Assembly: GCA_947589225.1 (NCBI GenBank)
Contig: CANQBC010000012.1
Coordinates: 1-55,339, forward strand
From: an uncultured Oscillospiraceae bacterium
Lineage (GTDB): Bacteria; Bacillota; Clostridia; Oscillospirales; Oscillospiraceae
Length of the DNA stretch: 55,339 nt
Direction of reading: 5' to 3'
Positions 39,971-47,265 of the stretch are shown here, piece after piece. Below the pieces are notes generated by a model. That model made no database searches, was not told the origin of the DNA, and saw nothing but the letters and a program-made list of their open reading frames with translations. The translations under genes were made by a program, and so were the position numbers. Each line of letters opens with the position of its first letter. Position 1 is the first letter of the stretch.

Positions 39971-41347
39971 TCAAAACGGTAGATTGGGGTCATTGCCCAC
40001 AATGGGGTACATGGAGACCTGATCCATGGGAGCCTTGGGCTTAGCAGACCTCGCCGCCGCCCACGCATTGTTGACCTGCTCCCCCACGGGATTTTGGGCA
40101 AGGGCGAGGGACTGGTGAGAGCCGTCAAAGTCGAGGAGGAGCCTCACCTTGGAGCCGTCCTTGTTTTTTGACACCTTGAGGGTTCGTTGGGACTGGTTAT
40201 CGTCCAGATCCGAGGGGTACAGGAGCATGGCCACGTCCGCGTCGTTCTCGATCTGGCCGCTCTCCTTAAAGCTCCACATATCCGGCGGCGCCGCCTTGCC
40301 CTTGACCTTTTCCGGGCGCGTCAGCTGCGCCAGCTCCACCACCGTCACGTTGTGGGTCTGCGCCATGGTATGGAGGCCCATGGAGACGTTGGTGATCCGC
40401 TCCCGGATGTCCCGGCCTGGAGCCGCGACGATCTGCAGGTAATCAACAAAGATCACGTCGTAGTGATAGGCGAGCGTAAGCGCCTGTATGTCCTGTACGG
40501 AGAGGTTGGCCGCGTGGATCACCTCAAAGCTGCCCTTGTAATCGCCGATCTGGATGCCCAGATCCACGGCCCGCTGGAGATCCTCCTTAGACTCGGTGCC
40601 GCGCTTGATGTCGCGGAAGTCGATTTGGGCAAACCGGGACAGGAGGCGCTCGCCCACCTTGTCCTCGTTGGTCTCCAGCGAGAAAAAGCCGACCTTATAG
40701 GTCTGCGCCATATGCAGGGCGAACTGGATTGCCAGCAGGGTCTTTCCGGCGGAGGCATACCCGCCGATGACCACCACGTCGCCGCGGCGGACGTTAAGCG
40801 CCTCATCCAGAGCATAGAGGCCAAAATCGACCCGCTCCGGCGGCGGGAGATGCTCCCGCTTGCGCTGCAGGTACCGGGAGATCAGCTCCTCGGCCCTCAC
40901 GGGGCGCACAGACTGGCGGCTCACAAGCCGCTGGGCCATCCTGTCCACGATGGGGGCCGCCTCCCGGAGGCTCGTGGCCTCCCGCAGCTCCAGCGCCATC
41001 ACCTGCAGACGCCAGAGGGCGTTGTACTCCAAGAGGAGGTCGCCGTAGTAAGCAAGATCCGTGGCCGGGCGTTTGAGGGCCTCATCAATGGCGGCCGCGT
41101 AGTCCGGCCCGGCCTCCAGCTGCAGGGTCACCCGGTCCACCGGCTTGCCGGCAAAATGGAGGCGCAGGATGGCGTCGTACAGCTGATGAGCGCCCTCATC
41201 GTCAAAGAGATCCAGCGGGAGCCGTGCCGCCGTCTCGCCGACCAGCTCCGGGGACATCAGGAGTCCGCCGATCACGGCGAGCTGCACATCCGCGAGGCTT
41301 ACATTGTCCAGGCCGGAGCGCACGTAAGCACGTTCGAGGTCGCTCAT
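39971..41347 (-). CDS. Replicative DNA helicase DnaB-like
   Basis: 458 residues. N-terminal helical domain (about 1-110) with PELVGETAARLPLDLF; helicase domain with Walker A GGYASAGKTLLAIQF (about 195), FFSLETNEDKVGERLL, Walker B VIFVDYLQIV (about 305) and QLTRPEKVKG (about 345). This is a phage DnaB of the family that replaces or supplements the host helicase. It overlaps the initiator gene by 4 bases, the lambda O/P-like order of initiator then helicase/loader. Confidence 0.92.
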   Translation of the reverse strand: MSDLERAYVRSGLDNVSLADVQLAVIGGLLMSPELVGETAARLPLDLFDDEGAHQLYDAILRLHFAGKPVDRVTLQLEAGPDYAAAIDEALKRPATDLAYYGDLLLEYNALWRLQVMALELREATSLREAAPIVDRMAQRLVSRQSVRPVRAEELISRYLQRKREHLPPPERVDFGLYALDEALNVRRGDVVVIGGYASAGKTLLAIQFALHMAQTYKVGFFSLETNEDKVGERLLSRFAQIDFRDIKRGTESKEDLQRAVDLGIQIGDYKGSFEVIHAANLSVQDIQALTLAYHYDVIFVDYLQIVAAPGRDIRERITNVSMGLHTMAQTHNVTVVELAQLTRPEKVKGKAAPPDMWSFKESGQIENDADVAMLLYPSDLDDNQSQRTLKVSKNKDGSKVRLLLDFDGSHQSLALAQNPVGEQVNNAWAAARSAKPKAPMDQVSMYPIVGNDPNLPF

Positions 41348-42141
41348 CGGATCACCTCCGGGTCATCGCTCCACCCCGTGCCCGCTGCGGCCTTGGGGGC
41401 CGGGAGGTCCTCCGCCCGCTCCCACCAGCGTCCATTGATCCAGGTGGAGGCGTGTGGGATCCCGATGCCCCGCGTCCACTCCTCGGTGGCCGCGTACCGC
41501 TTGAGGGCTTGCCCCATCTCCGCCAACAGCTCATCCGACGGACGGAGCTTGTCCCAGGCCCGGGCGGTCTTCTGGCGGTCGGAGTTGACGCCAGGCGCCA
41601 CCGAGCGGTAGTACGCCCAGAATGCTTTAAATCGTTCCGGCTTCCAGCCGGGGAGCGCGGGACTGGATCTTTTTGTTTTTAGCTCTTCTGCGGGCGGTCC
41701 CCCCTCTGGGGGGATTATGGGGGGTATATTCACTGTTTGATTATTATTATTTAATATTCTTCCTTTAGGGGTGTGGACATTTTTGTCTACACCCCCCTCG
41801 CCATTTTTGTCTACACCGGTATAGACATTTTTGTCTACACCCCCCACCTTTACCGCAAAGATGCCGGCGTAAATTCGGCGTTCGGAACCTTTCGCATTTG
41901 CCACCATCTCCGAACGAATGACCCCCAGCCGCTCCAGCTGTGAAATCCACCGAGAGACAGCCCTCTCGGAGGTCTCAAACTGCGCAGCGAGATAGTCGTT
42001 AGACGCCCAGCAAAAGCCTTCCTGGTCGCAAAGGCTGGTGATGATCGCATACAAAAGCTTGGCATTTGCGGAGAGGTGGGCGTCGAAGAGGATCACGGCG
42101 GGGATGACGGCATAATAGCCGCCCTCAAATTTTTTGCCCAT
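41344..42141 (-). CDS. Phage replication initiator (HTH), with internal 8-residue repeats
   Basis: 265 residues. Residues about 5-85 form a winged HTH (VIPAVILFDAHLSANAKLLYAI, then WASNDYLAAQFETSERAVSRWISQLERLGVI). Residues about 100-125 contain three 8-residue repeats beginning VDKN. The C-terminal half resembles DnaD/RepA-type domains (FKAFWAYYRSVAPG, then HASTWINGRWWERAEDL). The repeats correspond to DNA iterons and lie beside an AT-rich tract, so the origin is probably inside this gene. It directly precedes DnaB. Confidence 0.82.
   Translation of the reverse strand: MGKKFEGGYYAVIPAVILFDAHLSANAKLLYAIITSLCDQEGFCWASNDYLAAQFETSERAVSRWISQLERLGVIRSEMVANAKGSERRIYAGIFAVKVGGVDKNVYTGVDKNGEGGVDKNVHTPKGRILNNNNQTVNIPPIIPPEGGPPAEELKTKRSSPALPGWKPERFKAFWAYYRSVAPGVNSDRQKTARAWDKLRPSDELLAEMGQALKRYAATEEWTRGIGIPHASTWINGRWWERAEDLPAPKAAAGTGWSDDPEVIR
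41725..41844 (-). other. Candidate replication origin: three 24-bp iterons and AT-rich tract
   Basis: The segment CATTTTTGTCTACACC recurs at 41778, 41802 and 41826, exactly 24 bases apart. Directly to the left, 41725-41767 is strongly A/T (runs such as TTATTATTATTTAATATT). Iterons plus an unwinding tract inside an initiator gene are the lambda O design. Confidence 0.65.
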
Positions 42142-42300
42142 TTACCCGCCTCCCCTCTTGCAAAATCTCCGCGATGGTGATATAATACTCTTTGTTCTCA
42201 TGGCTTGCGCCATGCGCCCCGGATCCGGTGTTACCCTCACCGGCCGGGGTGTTTTTTTGTTCTCATAGCGGCTCATGGCCTGCGCCTCGCGCCCCGTCAT
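42142..42300 (-). CDS. Small hypothetical protein
   Basis: 52 residues from ATG 42300, which overlaps the previous TGA (ATGA). Basic: SRYENKKTPRPVRV, ending in FCKRGGG. It ends directly before the initiator start. Function unknown. Confidence 0.5.
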   Translation of the reverse strand: MTGREAQAMSRYENKKTPRPVRVTPDPGRMAQAMRTKSIISPSRRFCKRGGG

Positions 42301-42503
42301 GACTGACTGCCGCGCATAAAGGCGATAAACGCCCTGCGGGGGATCCTCACTCGGTGCCCTGAGACGGAGACCGGGAAACCCAGCCGCTCCGGGCACTGCC
42401 TGGCCGCCACCCGTATGTAGTGGGGGTTGCACCGCAGAACCTTTGCCGCCACGTCCGAGGTAATGATCTCGGAGTCCATAGCCTCGATGTCTTCTAGTGT
42501 CAT
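42297..42503 (-). CDS. Excisionase-like HTH protein
   Basis: 68 residues from ATG 42503. It has SEIITSDVAAKVLRCNPHYIRVAARQCPERLGF, then a wing RVRIPRRAFIAFM: a MerR/Xis-type winged HTH. Could be the excisionase partner of the integrase or an early regulator. Coupled to the next gene by ATGA. Confidence 0.72.
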   Translation of the reverse strand: MTLEDIEAMDSEIITSDVAAKVLRCNPHYIRVAARQCPERLGFPVSVSGHRVRIPRRAFIAFMRGSQS

Positions 42504-42507
42504 TGCG

Positions 42508-42960
42508 CTACTCCTTTCTTTTGGCAAACCGCATCTCAAAATATGCCTTTATCGTCTTTGACCCCATGTCCAGGATCTCCTCGAAGATCTCCGACTCCTT
42601 GTCGTCGATTCTCCCGTCGGCCACCATCCGCAGGAGCTTCCGGTCGAACCGGCCGTCCACCAGATCCAGAACACAGGATATGTAATCCGCCGCGGCCTCC
42701 GGCAGGGGCCGCCCGATCCGGATGTCCGGAATGAGCTCGTCCAACGCCGATGTGTGTTCCCGGAGGTACACCCCCGTCAGCCACGGCGCCGACAGGGCCG
42801 TGCCGAGCATATCCAGGGCGTCCAGGGGGCAGGTGCGCGCGCCGCTCTCCCAGGCCCGCACCGAATCCGGCGAGTACCCGGTTCGCTCCGCCAGTGCTTC
42901 CTGCGTCAAACCGCTACCGATCCGCGCCCTTTGTATGGCATTTCCAGGTTTTCTGTCCAT
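42508..42960 (-). CDS. XRE-family transcriptional regulator
   Basis: 150 residues. The N-terminal HTH is typical: AIQRARIGSGLTQEALAERTGYSPDSVRAWESG. The remaining 90 residues are helical and unrecognised. It lies in the leftward early operon below the lysogeny switch. Confidence 0.85.
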   Translation of the reverse strand: MDRKPGNAIQRARIGSGLTQEALAERTGYSPDSVRAWESGARTCPLDALDMLGTALSAPWLTGVYLREHTSALDELIPDIRIGRPLPEAAADYISCVLDLVDGRFDRKLLRMVADGRIDDKESEIFEEILDMGSKTIKAYFEMRFAKRKE

Positions 42961-43133
42961 GGTGTCAGTCCCTCCGTTGGGGTATAATCAATTCTGGGGT
43001 TCTGCGGGTTTGAGCAGTCCCAGGCGGACCAAATCAGCCAGATACAGGTCGTGGACGGCACTGGTCTCAAGCTGTTGTCCGTCCTCGCCAGATCGATCAT
43101 CCTGGCCTTAGTCACCGCCCAGCGGTACTTCAT
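42906..43133 (-). CDS. Small hypothetical protein, frame uncertain
   Basis: 75 residues from ATG 43133 with AAAGGAG 8 bases upstream. The first 18 residues (KYRWAVTKARMIDLAR) look real; after that another frame gives a more protein-like helix (LETSAVHDLYLADLVRLGLL) ending at 42988, without its own start. Either a frameshift mutation or a shifted product is possible. It overlaps the next gene by 55 bases if read straight. Confidence 0.4.
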   Translation of the reverse strand: MKYRWAVTKARMIDLARTDNSLRPVPSTTCIWLIWSAWDCSNPQNPRIDYTPTEGLTPWTENLEMPYKGRGSVAV

Positions 43134-43147
43134 CGTGGTCACTCCTT

Positions 43148-43360
43148 TCAAGCGCTGTCTTCGGCCTGGTCGCCAGTGAATAGATCGTCGATTGTACACC
43201 CCAGGCTTTTCGCCAATTTGGGCAGGTCGCGCGTCATCGGAAGCGAAATCTCCGCCTCCCAATTCGCTACGGCCGAACGGATTACGCCCATGCGGAAGGC
43301 AAGCTGCTCTTGGCTAAGGCCGGCCGACTGTCTCAGGGATTTGATGTTCATTAACTGCAT
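43148..43360 (-). CDS. Cro-like XRE repressor
   Basis: 70 residues from ATG 43360 (AGGAGG 8 bases upstream). Single HTH domain: NIKSLRQSAGLSQEQLAFRMGV, then SAVANWEAEISLP. As the first leftward gene after the divergent operators, it takes the Cro position. Confidence 0.85.
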   Translation of the reverse strand: MQLMNIKSLRQSAGLSQEQLAFRMGVIRSAVANWEAEISLPMTRDLPKLAKSLGCTIDDLFTGDQAEDSA

Positions 43361-43412
43361 CTCTACCACCTCCTGTCATTCAATTTGGCAATGTAAACTT
43401 TTCTTACAAGCC

Positions 43413-43435
43413 TATTGTCATAGGCTATGACAATA
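43413..43435. promoter_or_regulatory. Lysogeny operator O1
   Basis: Perfect 10-bp arms TATTGTCATA and TATGACAATA around GGC. Core TGTCA-N7-TGACA (43416-43432). It covers the predicted start of the leftward promoter. Confidence 0.88.
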
Positions 43436-43464
43436 CTTATAACACATAGTGGGATGTTTGTCAA
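43436..43464 (-). promoter_or_regulatory. Leftward early promoter (cro side)
   Basis: Minus strand TTGACA (43464-43459) and TATAAG (43441-43436), 17 apart. The -35 overlaps operator O2; O1 begins at the -10 edge. Confidence 0.82.
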
Positions 43465-43475
43465 TACTTATGACA
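43459..43475. promoter_or_regulatory. Lysogeny operator O2
   Basis: TGTCA-ATACTTA-TGACA, the same half-sites and spacing as O1, overlapping the -35 of the leftward promoter. Confidence 0.82.
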
Positions 43476-43494
43476 AAAAAATATTTACGTCCTC

Positions 43495-43523
43495 TTGATG
43501 CGTCATTTTCTATGACATATAAT
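43495..43523 (+). promoter_or_regulatory. Repressor promoter with operator O3 as its spacer
   Basis: TTGATG (43495-43500) and TATAAT (43518-43523) are 17 apart. The spacer 43501-43517 is exactly operator O3 (CGTCA-TTTTCTA-TGACA, one half-site base changed), which suggests autorepression at high repressor level. Confidence 0.8.
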
Positions 43524-43540
43524 TTTGATGAGGTGACACC

Positions 43541-44245
43541 ATGAACAGGATCAAGCAACTACGTCATTTTTTTGGTTATACACAGGAAAAGCTCGCAAAG
43601 ATGCTCAATGTAGGCCGCTCTACTGTAGCGATGTGGGAGACTTCATCACAGGAGCCAGATTACGAAACGTTAAAAAGGCTTTCGCAGATATTCGATATTC
43701 CTCCCGATTTTGTCTGTGGTGAAGGAATCTTTGAAAACTGGGACAAGATAGTTGAATACTATGAGCCGCTTTCTTTTTTCATCATAAATAGAATTCCCTC
43801 ATCTTTAGAGATGCCGTCATTTTGCGAAGACAAGGTCCTGATTGCCTGGTTGGACACGCGGCTTTATTTTGAACCCGACGAGCTGCAACTCGCACGATGG
43901 TTCAATTTCGCTGTAGCCGATATCCAGTTCACTCCATGCGAGGGACCACACGGGAAGGATGTAAAAGACGTAACTATACGGTTTACCCCTGAGTTTCAAG
44001 CATTGATTGATGCTGACAACAGGCGCGAGGCTGGTGGGCATGATATACACCCATTATCCCAAATCGAACGTGACGTGCTGACAGCAATGCGCCGATATAC
44101 ACCCGATCTCTACTTTCCGGAGCTCATCTCCTTATACTCCGTTGCCTCTGACCGTGACCGGGCGTTAGTCCGGCAGATACTGTCAGCATACGAAGAAAAA
44201 AATAGCCCCGCTCTCCCTGTGGACGCAGGCGAAAGCGTGGGCTAA
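43541..44245 (+). CDS. CI-like phage repressor (XRE family)
   Basis: 234 residues. HTH at the N-terminus (RIKQLRHFFGYTQEKLAKMLNVGRSTVAMWET). The remaining 170 residues do not show an S24/LexA peptidase (no Ser-Lys pattern), so induction would not be by RecA-stimulated self-cleavage. Its gene is divergent from the Cro-like gene across three operators, so it is the likely lysogeny repressor. Codon use is less GC-rich than the late genes. Confidence 0.8.
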   Translation: MNRIKQLRHFFGYTQEKLAKMLNVGRSTVAMWETSSQEPDYETLKRLSQIFDIPPDFVCGEGIFENWDKIVEYYEPLSFFIINRIPSSLEMPSFCEDKVLIAWLDTRLYFEPDELQLARWFNFAVADIQFTPCEGPHGKDVKDVTIRFTPEFQALIDADNRREAGGHDIHPLSQIERDVLTAMRRYTPDLYFPELISLYSVASDRDRALVRQILSAYEEKNSPALPVDAGESVG

Positions 44246-44261
44246 AAAACATAAAAAATAA

Positions 44262-44278
44262 GTGCCCAAAATGGGCAC
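44262..44278 (+). repeat. 17-bp palindrome copy 6 (perfect)
   Basis: GTGCCCAAAATGGGCAC, also flanked by A and T so the dyad extends to 19 bp. Intergenic, 16 bases before the exonuclease start. Confidence 0.88.
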
Positions 44279-44294
44279 TGGGAGAAGGGACACA

Positions 44295-45419
44295 ATGGGT
44301 AGATGTGTAAACTGTGGGAAGAAGGGTCTGTTTTTGCGTCTGAGCTGGCGCCATCTGTGCAACGAGTGTGAGGCCCAGCGGGCCCGCGAGGAGCGCGAAC
44401 GGAAGCGCGAGGAGGAGGCCGCCAAAATCATGGCGGAGTACGAATCTTCCAAAGCTTTTGAGACTGCCTGCACCGCCTACCGCGACGCCCTTGCCGGGGA
44501 GAACGCGGAAGCAATACCGGAGGTCGAGGTTGCTATGGCGGCCTGCGACGCCTTCCGCCCCGCGCTGAACGCGTTCCTGGCCTCCCCAAACGCGACGGAC
44601 ATCCTGGCAAAACATTTTGAGGGGCAGAGCATCGTCTACAAACTGCCGGACTTGGGGTATGTGGACATCAAGCGCATGGGCGGTGACCAAGTGAAGGTGT
44701 CCTTTGACAGTCAGGTCGAACGGGTCGAACGGCTCCGCCGGGAGTATGCCGAGACGATTGAAAACACGGCGGTCTTCCGGGAGAAAAAGGCCGCGCTCCA
44801 GTTTGTACCGGTCACGCTGACGGAGGGCGCCGAGCCGCAGCACTCAGACGTCCTGCTTCCGATTCAGGGGAAGAACATCACACAGTCGACCCCGGTCTCC
44901 CGCCTCAGCAACTTCATGGTCATCGACACGGAGACCACCGGCCTGTCGCCCACGGAGAACGAGATCGTGCAGCTCACCGCCATCAACTTTGTCAACCTTG
45001 TACCCACTCGGGCCTTTTCAACCTACGTCAGGCCGCGCGGGGAGATGGGGGAGAAGGCAATGCAAATCAACGGCATAACGCCGGACATGGTGAAGGACGC
45101 GCCGTACATCGAGCAGGTTCTCCCGTCGTTTTCGGAATTTATCGGAACGAAGGTTCCGCTTGTCGGGCACAATATCTCCTTTGATCTGAATTTTTTGCAA
45201 GCGTCCGGCCTTCCCGCCACTGCGTACTACAGACGCACGGTGTACGACACCCTTGACCTTTCAAAAAAGGTGTACGCCAGCCCATCCAATAAACTTACAT
45301 ACCTCTGTCGGCACACGCTCCACGTGATCCGCGACGACGCCCACGACGCCGTCAGCGACGCTCTAGCTACAGGGGAGCTCTTCCTGACTATCTGCCGGAG
45401 GAGAATAGGCGAATTGTGA
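44295..45419 (+). CDS. DnaQ-like 3'-5' exonuclease with zinc-ribbon N-terminus
   Basis: 374 residues from ATG 44295. An N-terminal zinc site (CVNCGKKG ... CNECEAQ) is followed by a basic coiled helix. The exonuclease domain (about 215-370) has Exo I DTETTGL, Exo II GHNISFDLNFL and Exo III HDAVSDALA, the DEDDh set. It degrades or proofreads DNA or RNA. Its place between repressor and integrase suggests an accessory (moron-like or defence/counter-defence) role, not replication; that is inference. Confidence 0.85.
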   Translation: MGRCVNCGKKGLFLRLSWRHLCNECEAQRAREERERKREEEAAKIMAEYESSKAFETACTAYRDALAGENAEAIPEVEVAMAACDAFRPALNAFLASPNATDILAKHFEGQSIVYKLPDLGYVDIKRMGGDQVKVSFDSQVERVERLRREYAETIENTAVFREKKAALQFVPVTLTEGAEPQHSDVLLPIQGKNITQSTPVSRLSNFMVIDTETTGLSPTENEIVQLTAINFVNLVPTRAFSTYVRPRGEMGEKAMQINGITPDMVKDAPYIEQVLPSFSEFIGTKVPLVGHNISFDLNFLQASGLPATAYYRRTVYDTLDLSKKVYASPSNKLTYLCRHTLHVIRDDAHDAVSDALATGELFLTICRRRIGEL

Positions 45420-45423
45420 TGGT

Positions 45424-45440
45424 GCGCCCAAAATGGGCAC
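45424..45440 (+). repeat. 17-bp palindrome copy 7 (one mismatch)
   Basis: GCGCCCAAAATGGGCAC, five bases after the exonuclease stop. Confidence 0.8.
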
Positions 45441-45488
45441 AACAGGGGGCGATGAGCAATAGCGGCTATAGGTCAAATCTCCAGCCGG

Positions 45489-45818
45489 GTGGAAGCCCTG
45501 CTGGGCCTCACCGTCACCGGCGACCGGAATATATACATTTCGGCCACGAATATCGCGCATATGACCAGCTCCCACCCCGCCGATTATGCCAAATACGGCG
45601 GTCAGATACAGACCATCCTGGCGGCCCCCGATTATGTGGGGCAGAACCCGAAGGACGGCTCCATCGAGTACGTCAAGGAGTACCGGGTGGACAATGAGTT
45701 TGTGAAAGTAGCCGTCCGGGTCTCTGGCAGCGGCCGGTACTATGCCCGGTCCCTGTACATACTGAATAACAACCGGGTGAAGAACTACATAGCCAAGGGC
45801 ACACTGAAAAAGACTTGA
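45489..45818 (+). CDS. PBECR-like phage nuclease-fold protein
   Basis: 109 residues from GTG 45489, although the frame is open from 45452 and a ribosome-site-like GGGGGCG leads to an ATG in the wrong frame, so the start is uncertain or frameshifted. RNIYISATNIAHMTSSHPADY, then ILAAPDYVGQNPKDGSIEY and VKVAVRVSGSGRYYARSLYIL match the pattern of Barnase/EndoU/ColicinE5/RelE-like (PBECR) phage nuclease domains. RNase activity is inferred only. Its stop codon overlaps the -35 box of the next promoter. Confidence 0.6.
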   Translation: MEALLGLTVTGDRNIYISATNIAHMTSSHPADYAKYGGQIQTILAAPDYVGQNPKDGSIEYVKEYRVDNEFVKVAVRVSGSGRYYARSLYILNNNRVKNYIAKGTLKKT

Positions 45819-45842
45819 CATAAATCGAATACGGTGTATAAT
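45815..45842 (+). promoter_or_regulatory. Strong sigma-A promoter of the structured RNA
   Basis: Consensus TTGACA (45815-45820) and consensus TATAAT (45837-45842), 16 apart. Confidence 0.87.
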
Positions 45843-45848
45843 GAAGCT

Positions 45849-45983
45849 GAGAAATCCATACTATGGAGTATGCGGAAATAGAGGACGGAACGGGCAGCCG
45901 TCGCCCTCGTTGGAGATGTGGGAGTGTCGCCCCACCTATTTCCGTTGCTTGCAAAGCGGACAGCTTCGGCTGTCCGCTTTTTT
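45849..45983 (+). ncRNA. Predicted structured phage RNA, about 135 nt
   Basis: From the promoter start to the terminator there is no supported ORF. Paired elements are visible: TCCAT/ATGGA hairpin (45855-45867); a long-range 9-bp helix CGGAAATAG (45873-45881) with CTATTTCCG (45936-45944); inside it GACGG/CCGTC (45884-45902, competing with GGGC/GCCC) and GTGGG/CCCAC (45918-45935). The end is a 9-bp stem with TTCG loop and six T (45956-45983). I do not recognise the class. It precedes the integrase gene by 36 bases. Confidence 0.72.
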
Positions 45984-45984
45984 C

Positions 45985-46001
45985 GTGCCCATTTTGGGCA
46001 C
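45985..46001 (-). repeat. 17-bp palindrome copy 8 (perfect)
   Basis: GTGCCCATTTTGGGCAC directly after the RNA terminator and 18 bases before the integrase start. Confidence 0.88.
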
Positions 46002-46019
46002 AATAGGGGAGGTGAGCCG

Positions 46020-47162
46020 GTGAACTGCCGAAAGTGTCATAAGACCATCCCGGATGAGAGCCGGTTCTGCCTGTACTGCGGGGCGGAGCAGGCGCCCAAG
46101 AACGCCCCCAAAAACCGGGGGAGTGGGCAGGGAACCGCCATCAAGCGGGGCAGCACCTGGACGGCTATCTGGACCGAGGAGACCTACATCGGCGAGGATG
46201 GCAAGCTCAAGCAGCGCCGCAAAACGAAGGGCGGATTCAAGACCAAGACCGCCGCCTTGGCCTTCGCCGCCTCTCCGCACCAAGACAAGCCTCAGGCCCC
46301 CACGCTCCGGTCTTACTGGACCGGCTACAAAAACTCTGATTACAAGGATCTGTCCCAATCCAAGCAGACGGCCTACGCCATCGCCTGGAGCCGTCTGGAG
46401 GTTCTGGCCGCCCGGAACATGGACGAGCTGGGGATATCAGATCTCCAGGACTGCATCGACAATGCCACCAGCACCTTTTACCCGGCCCGGGACATGAAGG
46501 CGGTTCTGTCCCACCTATTCAAAAGGGCCGTGGCCGAGGGACACGCCCGGACGAACCTGGCCGAATACATTCGCCTGCCGAAGCTGGAGGAAAAGGAGAT
46601 GGAGCCTTTCACGGAGGAGGAGTTGCGGAAGCTGTGGGACGCCTACGGCGCTGGGGACAGTTTCATCGGCTACATCCTCCTGATGATCTACTCCGGCATG
46701 ATGCCCGGGGAGCTCTTCGGCCTGAAAAAGAACATGATCAACTGGGAGACCCACGAGATCGTCGGCTGTGGGCTGAAAACCAAAAAGCGCAAGGAGACGC
46801 CCATCATCTTCCCGGCGATGATTGAGCCGGTCCTGCGGGACCTGGTGGATCAGAGCAAGAGCCGGGTCGACTACGTCCTCTGCCTGAACCGGGACACCTT
46901 TTATGGCAAATGGCACGAGACCCTGAACCGGGTGGGGATCCCGGATCGCGCCCCGTACTCCTGCCGCCACACCACGGCCACCGCCCTGGCCCTGGGCAAC
47001 AATGCCCCCAGCGTCATCCAGGAGGTCATGAGGCACACCAAATTTACCACCACCCAGCGGTACATCCACCCCACCAACGAGTCCGCTCACGCCGCCGTGG
47101 ACGCCCTGAGCAAGGGCAGGGAGCAGGAGAAAGAGCCGGAAAGCGCGGTCGAAACTTGCTAA
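46020..47162 (+). CDS. Prophage tyrosine integrase with zinc-ribbon N-terminus
   Basis: 380 residues from GTG 46020 (GGGAGGTGA upstream). N-terminal CRKCHKTIPDESRFCLYCG is a zinc ribbon; a SAM-like core-binding region follows; the catalytic domain has SGMMPGELFGL, PYSCRHTTATALA, MRHTKFTTTQRYIH. The Tyr nucleophile and the box II Arg are present, but the usual first Arg (GxRxxE) is Met here and the box II His is Tyr; I believe a subgroup of Clostridia integrases shares the MMPGEL form. It lies beside tRNA-Ser, its probable attachment site. Confidence 0.85.
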   Translation: MNCRKCHKTIPDESRFCLYCGAEQAPKNAPKNRGSGQGTAIKRGSTWTAIWTEETYIGEDGKLKQRRKTKGGFKTKTAALAFAASPHQDKPQAPTLRSYWTGYKNSDYKDLSQSKQTAYAIAWSRLEVLAARNMDELGISDLQDCIDNATSTFYPARDMKAVLSHLFKRAVAEGHARTNLAEYIRLPKLEEKEMEPFTEEELRKLWDAYGAGDSFIGYILLMIYSGMMPGELFGLKKNMINWETHEIVGCGLKTKKRKETPIIFPAMIEPVLRDLVDQSKSRVDYVLCLNRDTFYGKWHETLNRVGIPDRAPYSCRHTTATALALGNNAPSVIQEVMRHTKFTTTQRYIHPTNESAHAAVDALSKGREQEKEPESAVETC

Positions 47163-47265
47163 CTATAATGCTAACTATAGATTTGATTTTCTCGGTATAA
47201 GGCAGTACGCCGCAGGACACGCCACTCCCGCGCCAGAAACAACATCCTGGGCAAAAACATAGACA

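Noticed and set aside
40016-40036. A sequence like TTGCCCACAATGGGGTAC near the end of dnaB
   Set aside because: The arms do not match as a palindrome, so I did not count it as a ninth site.
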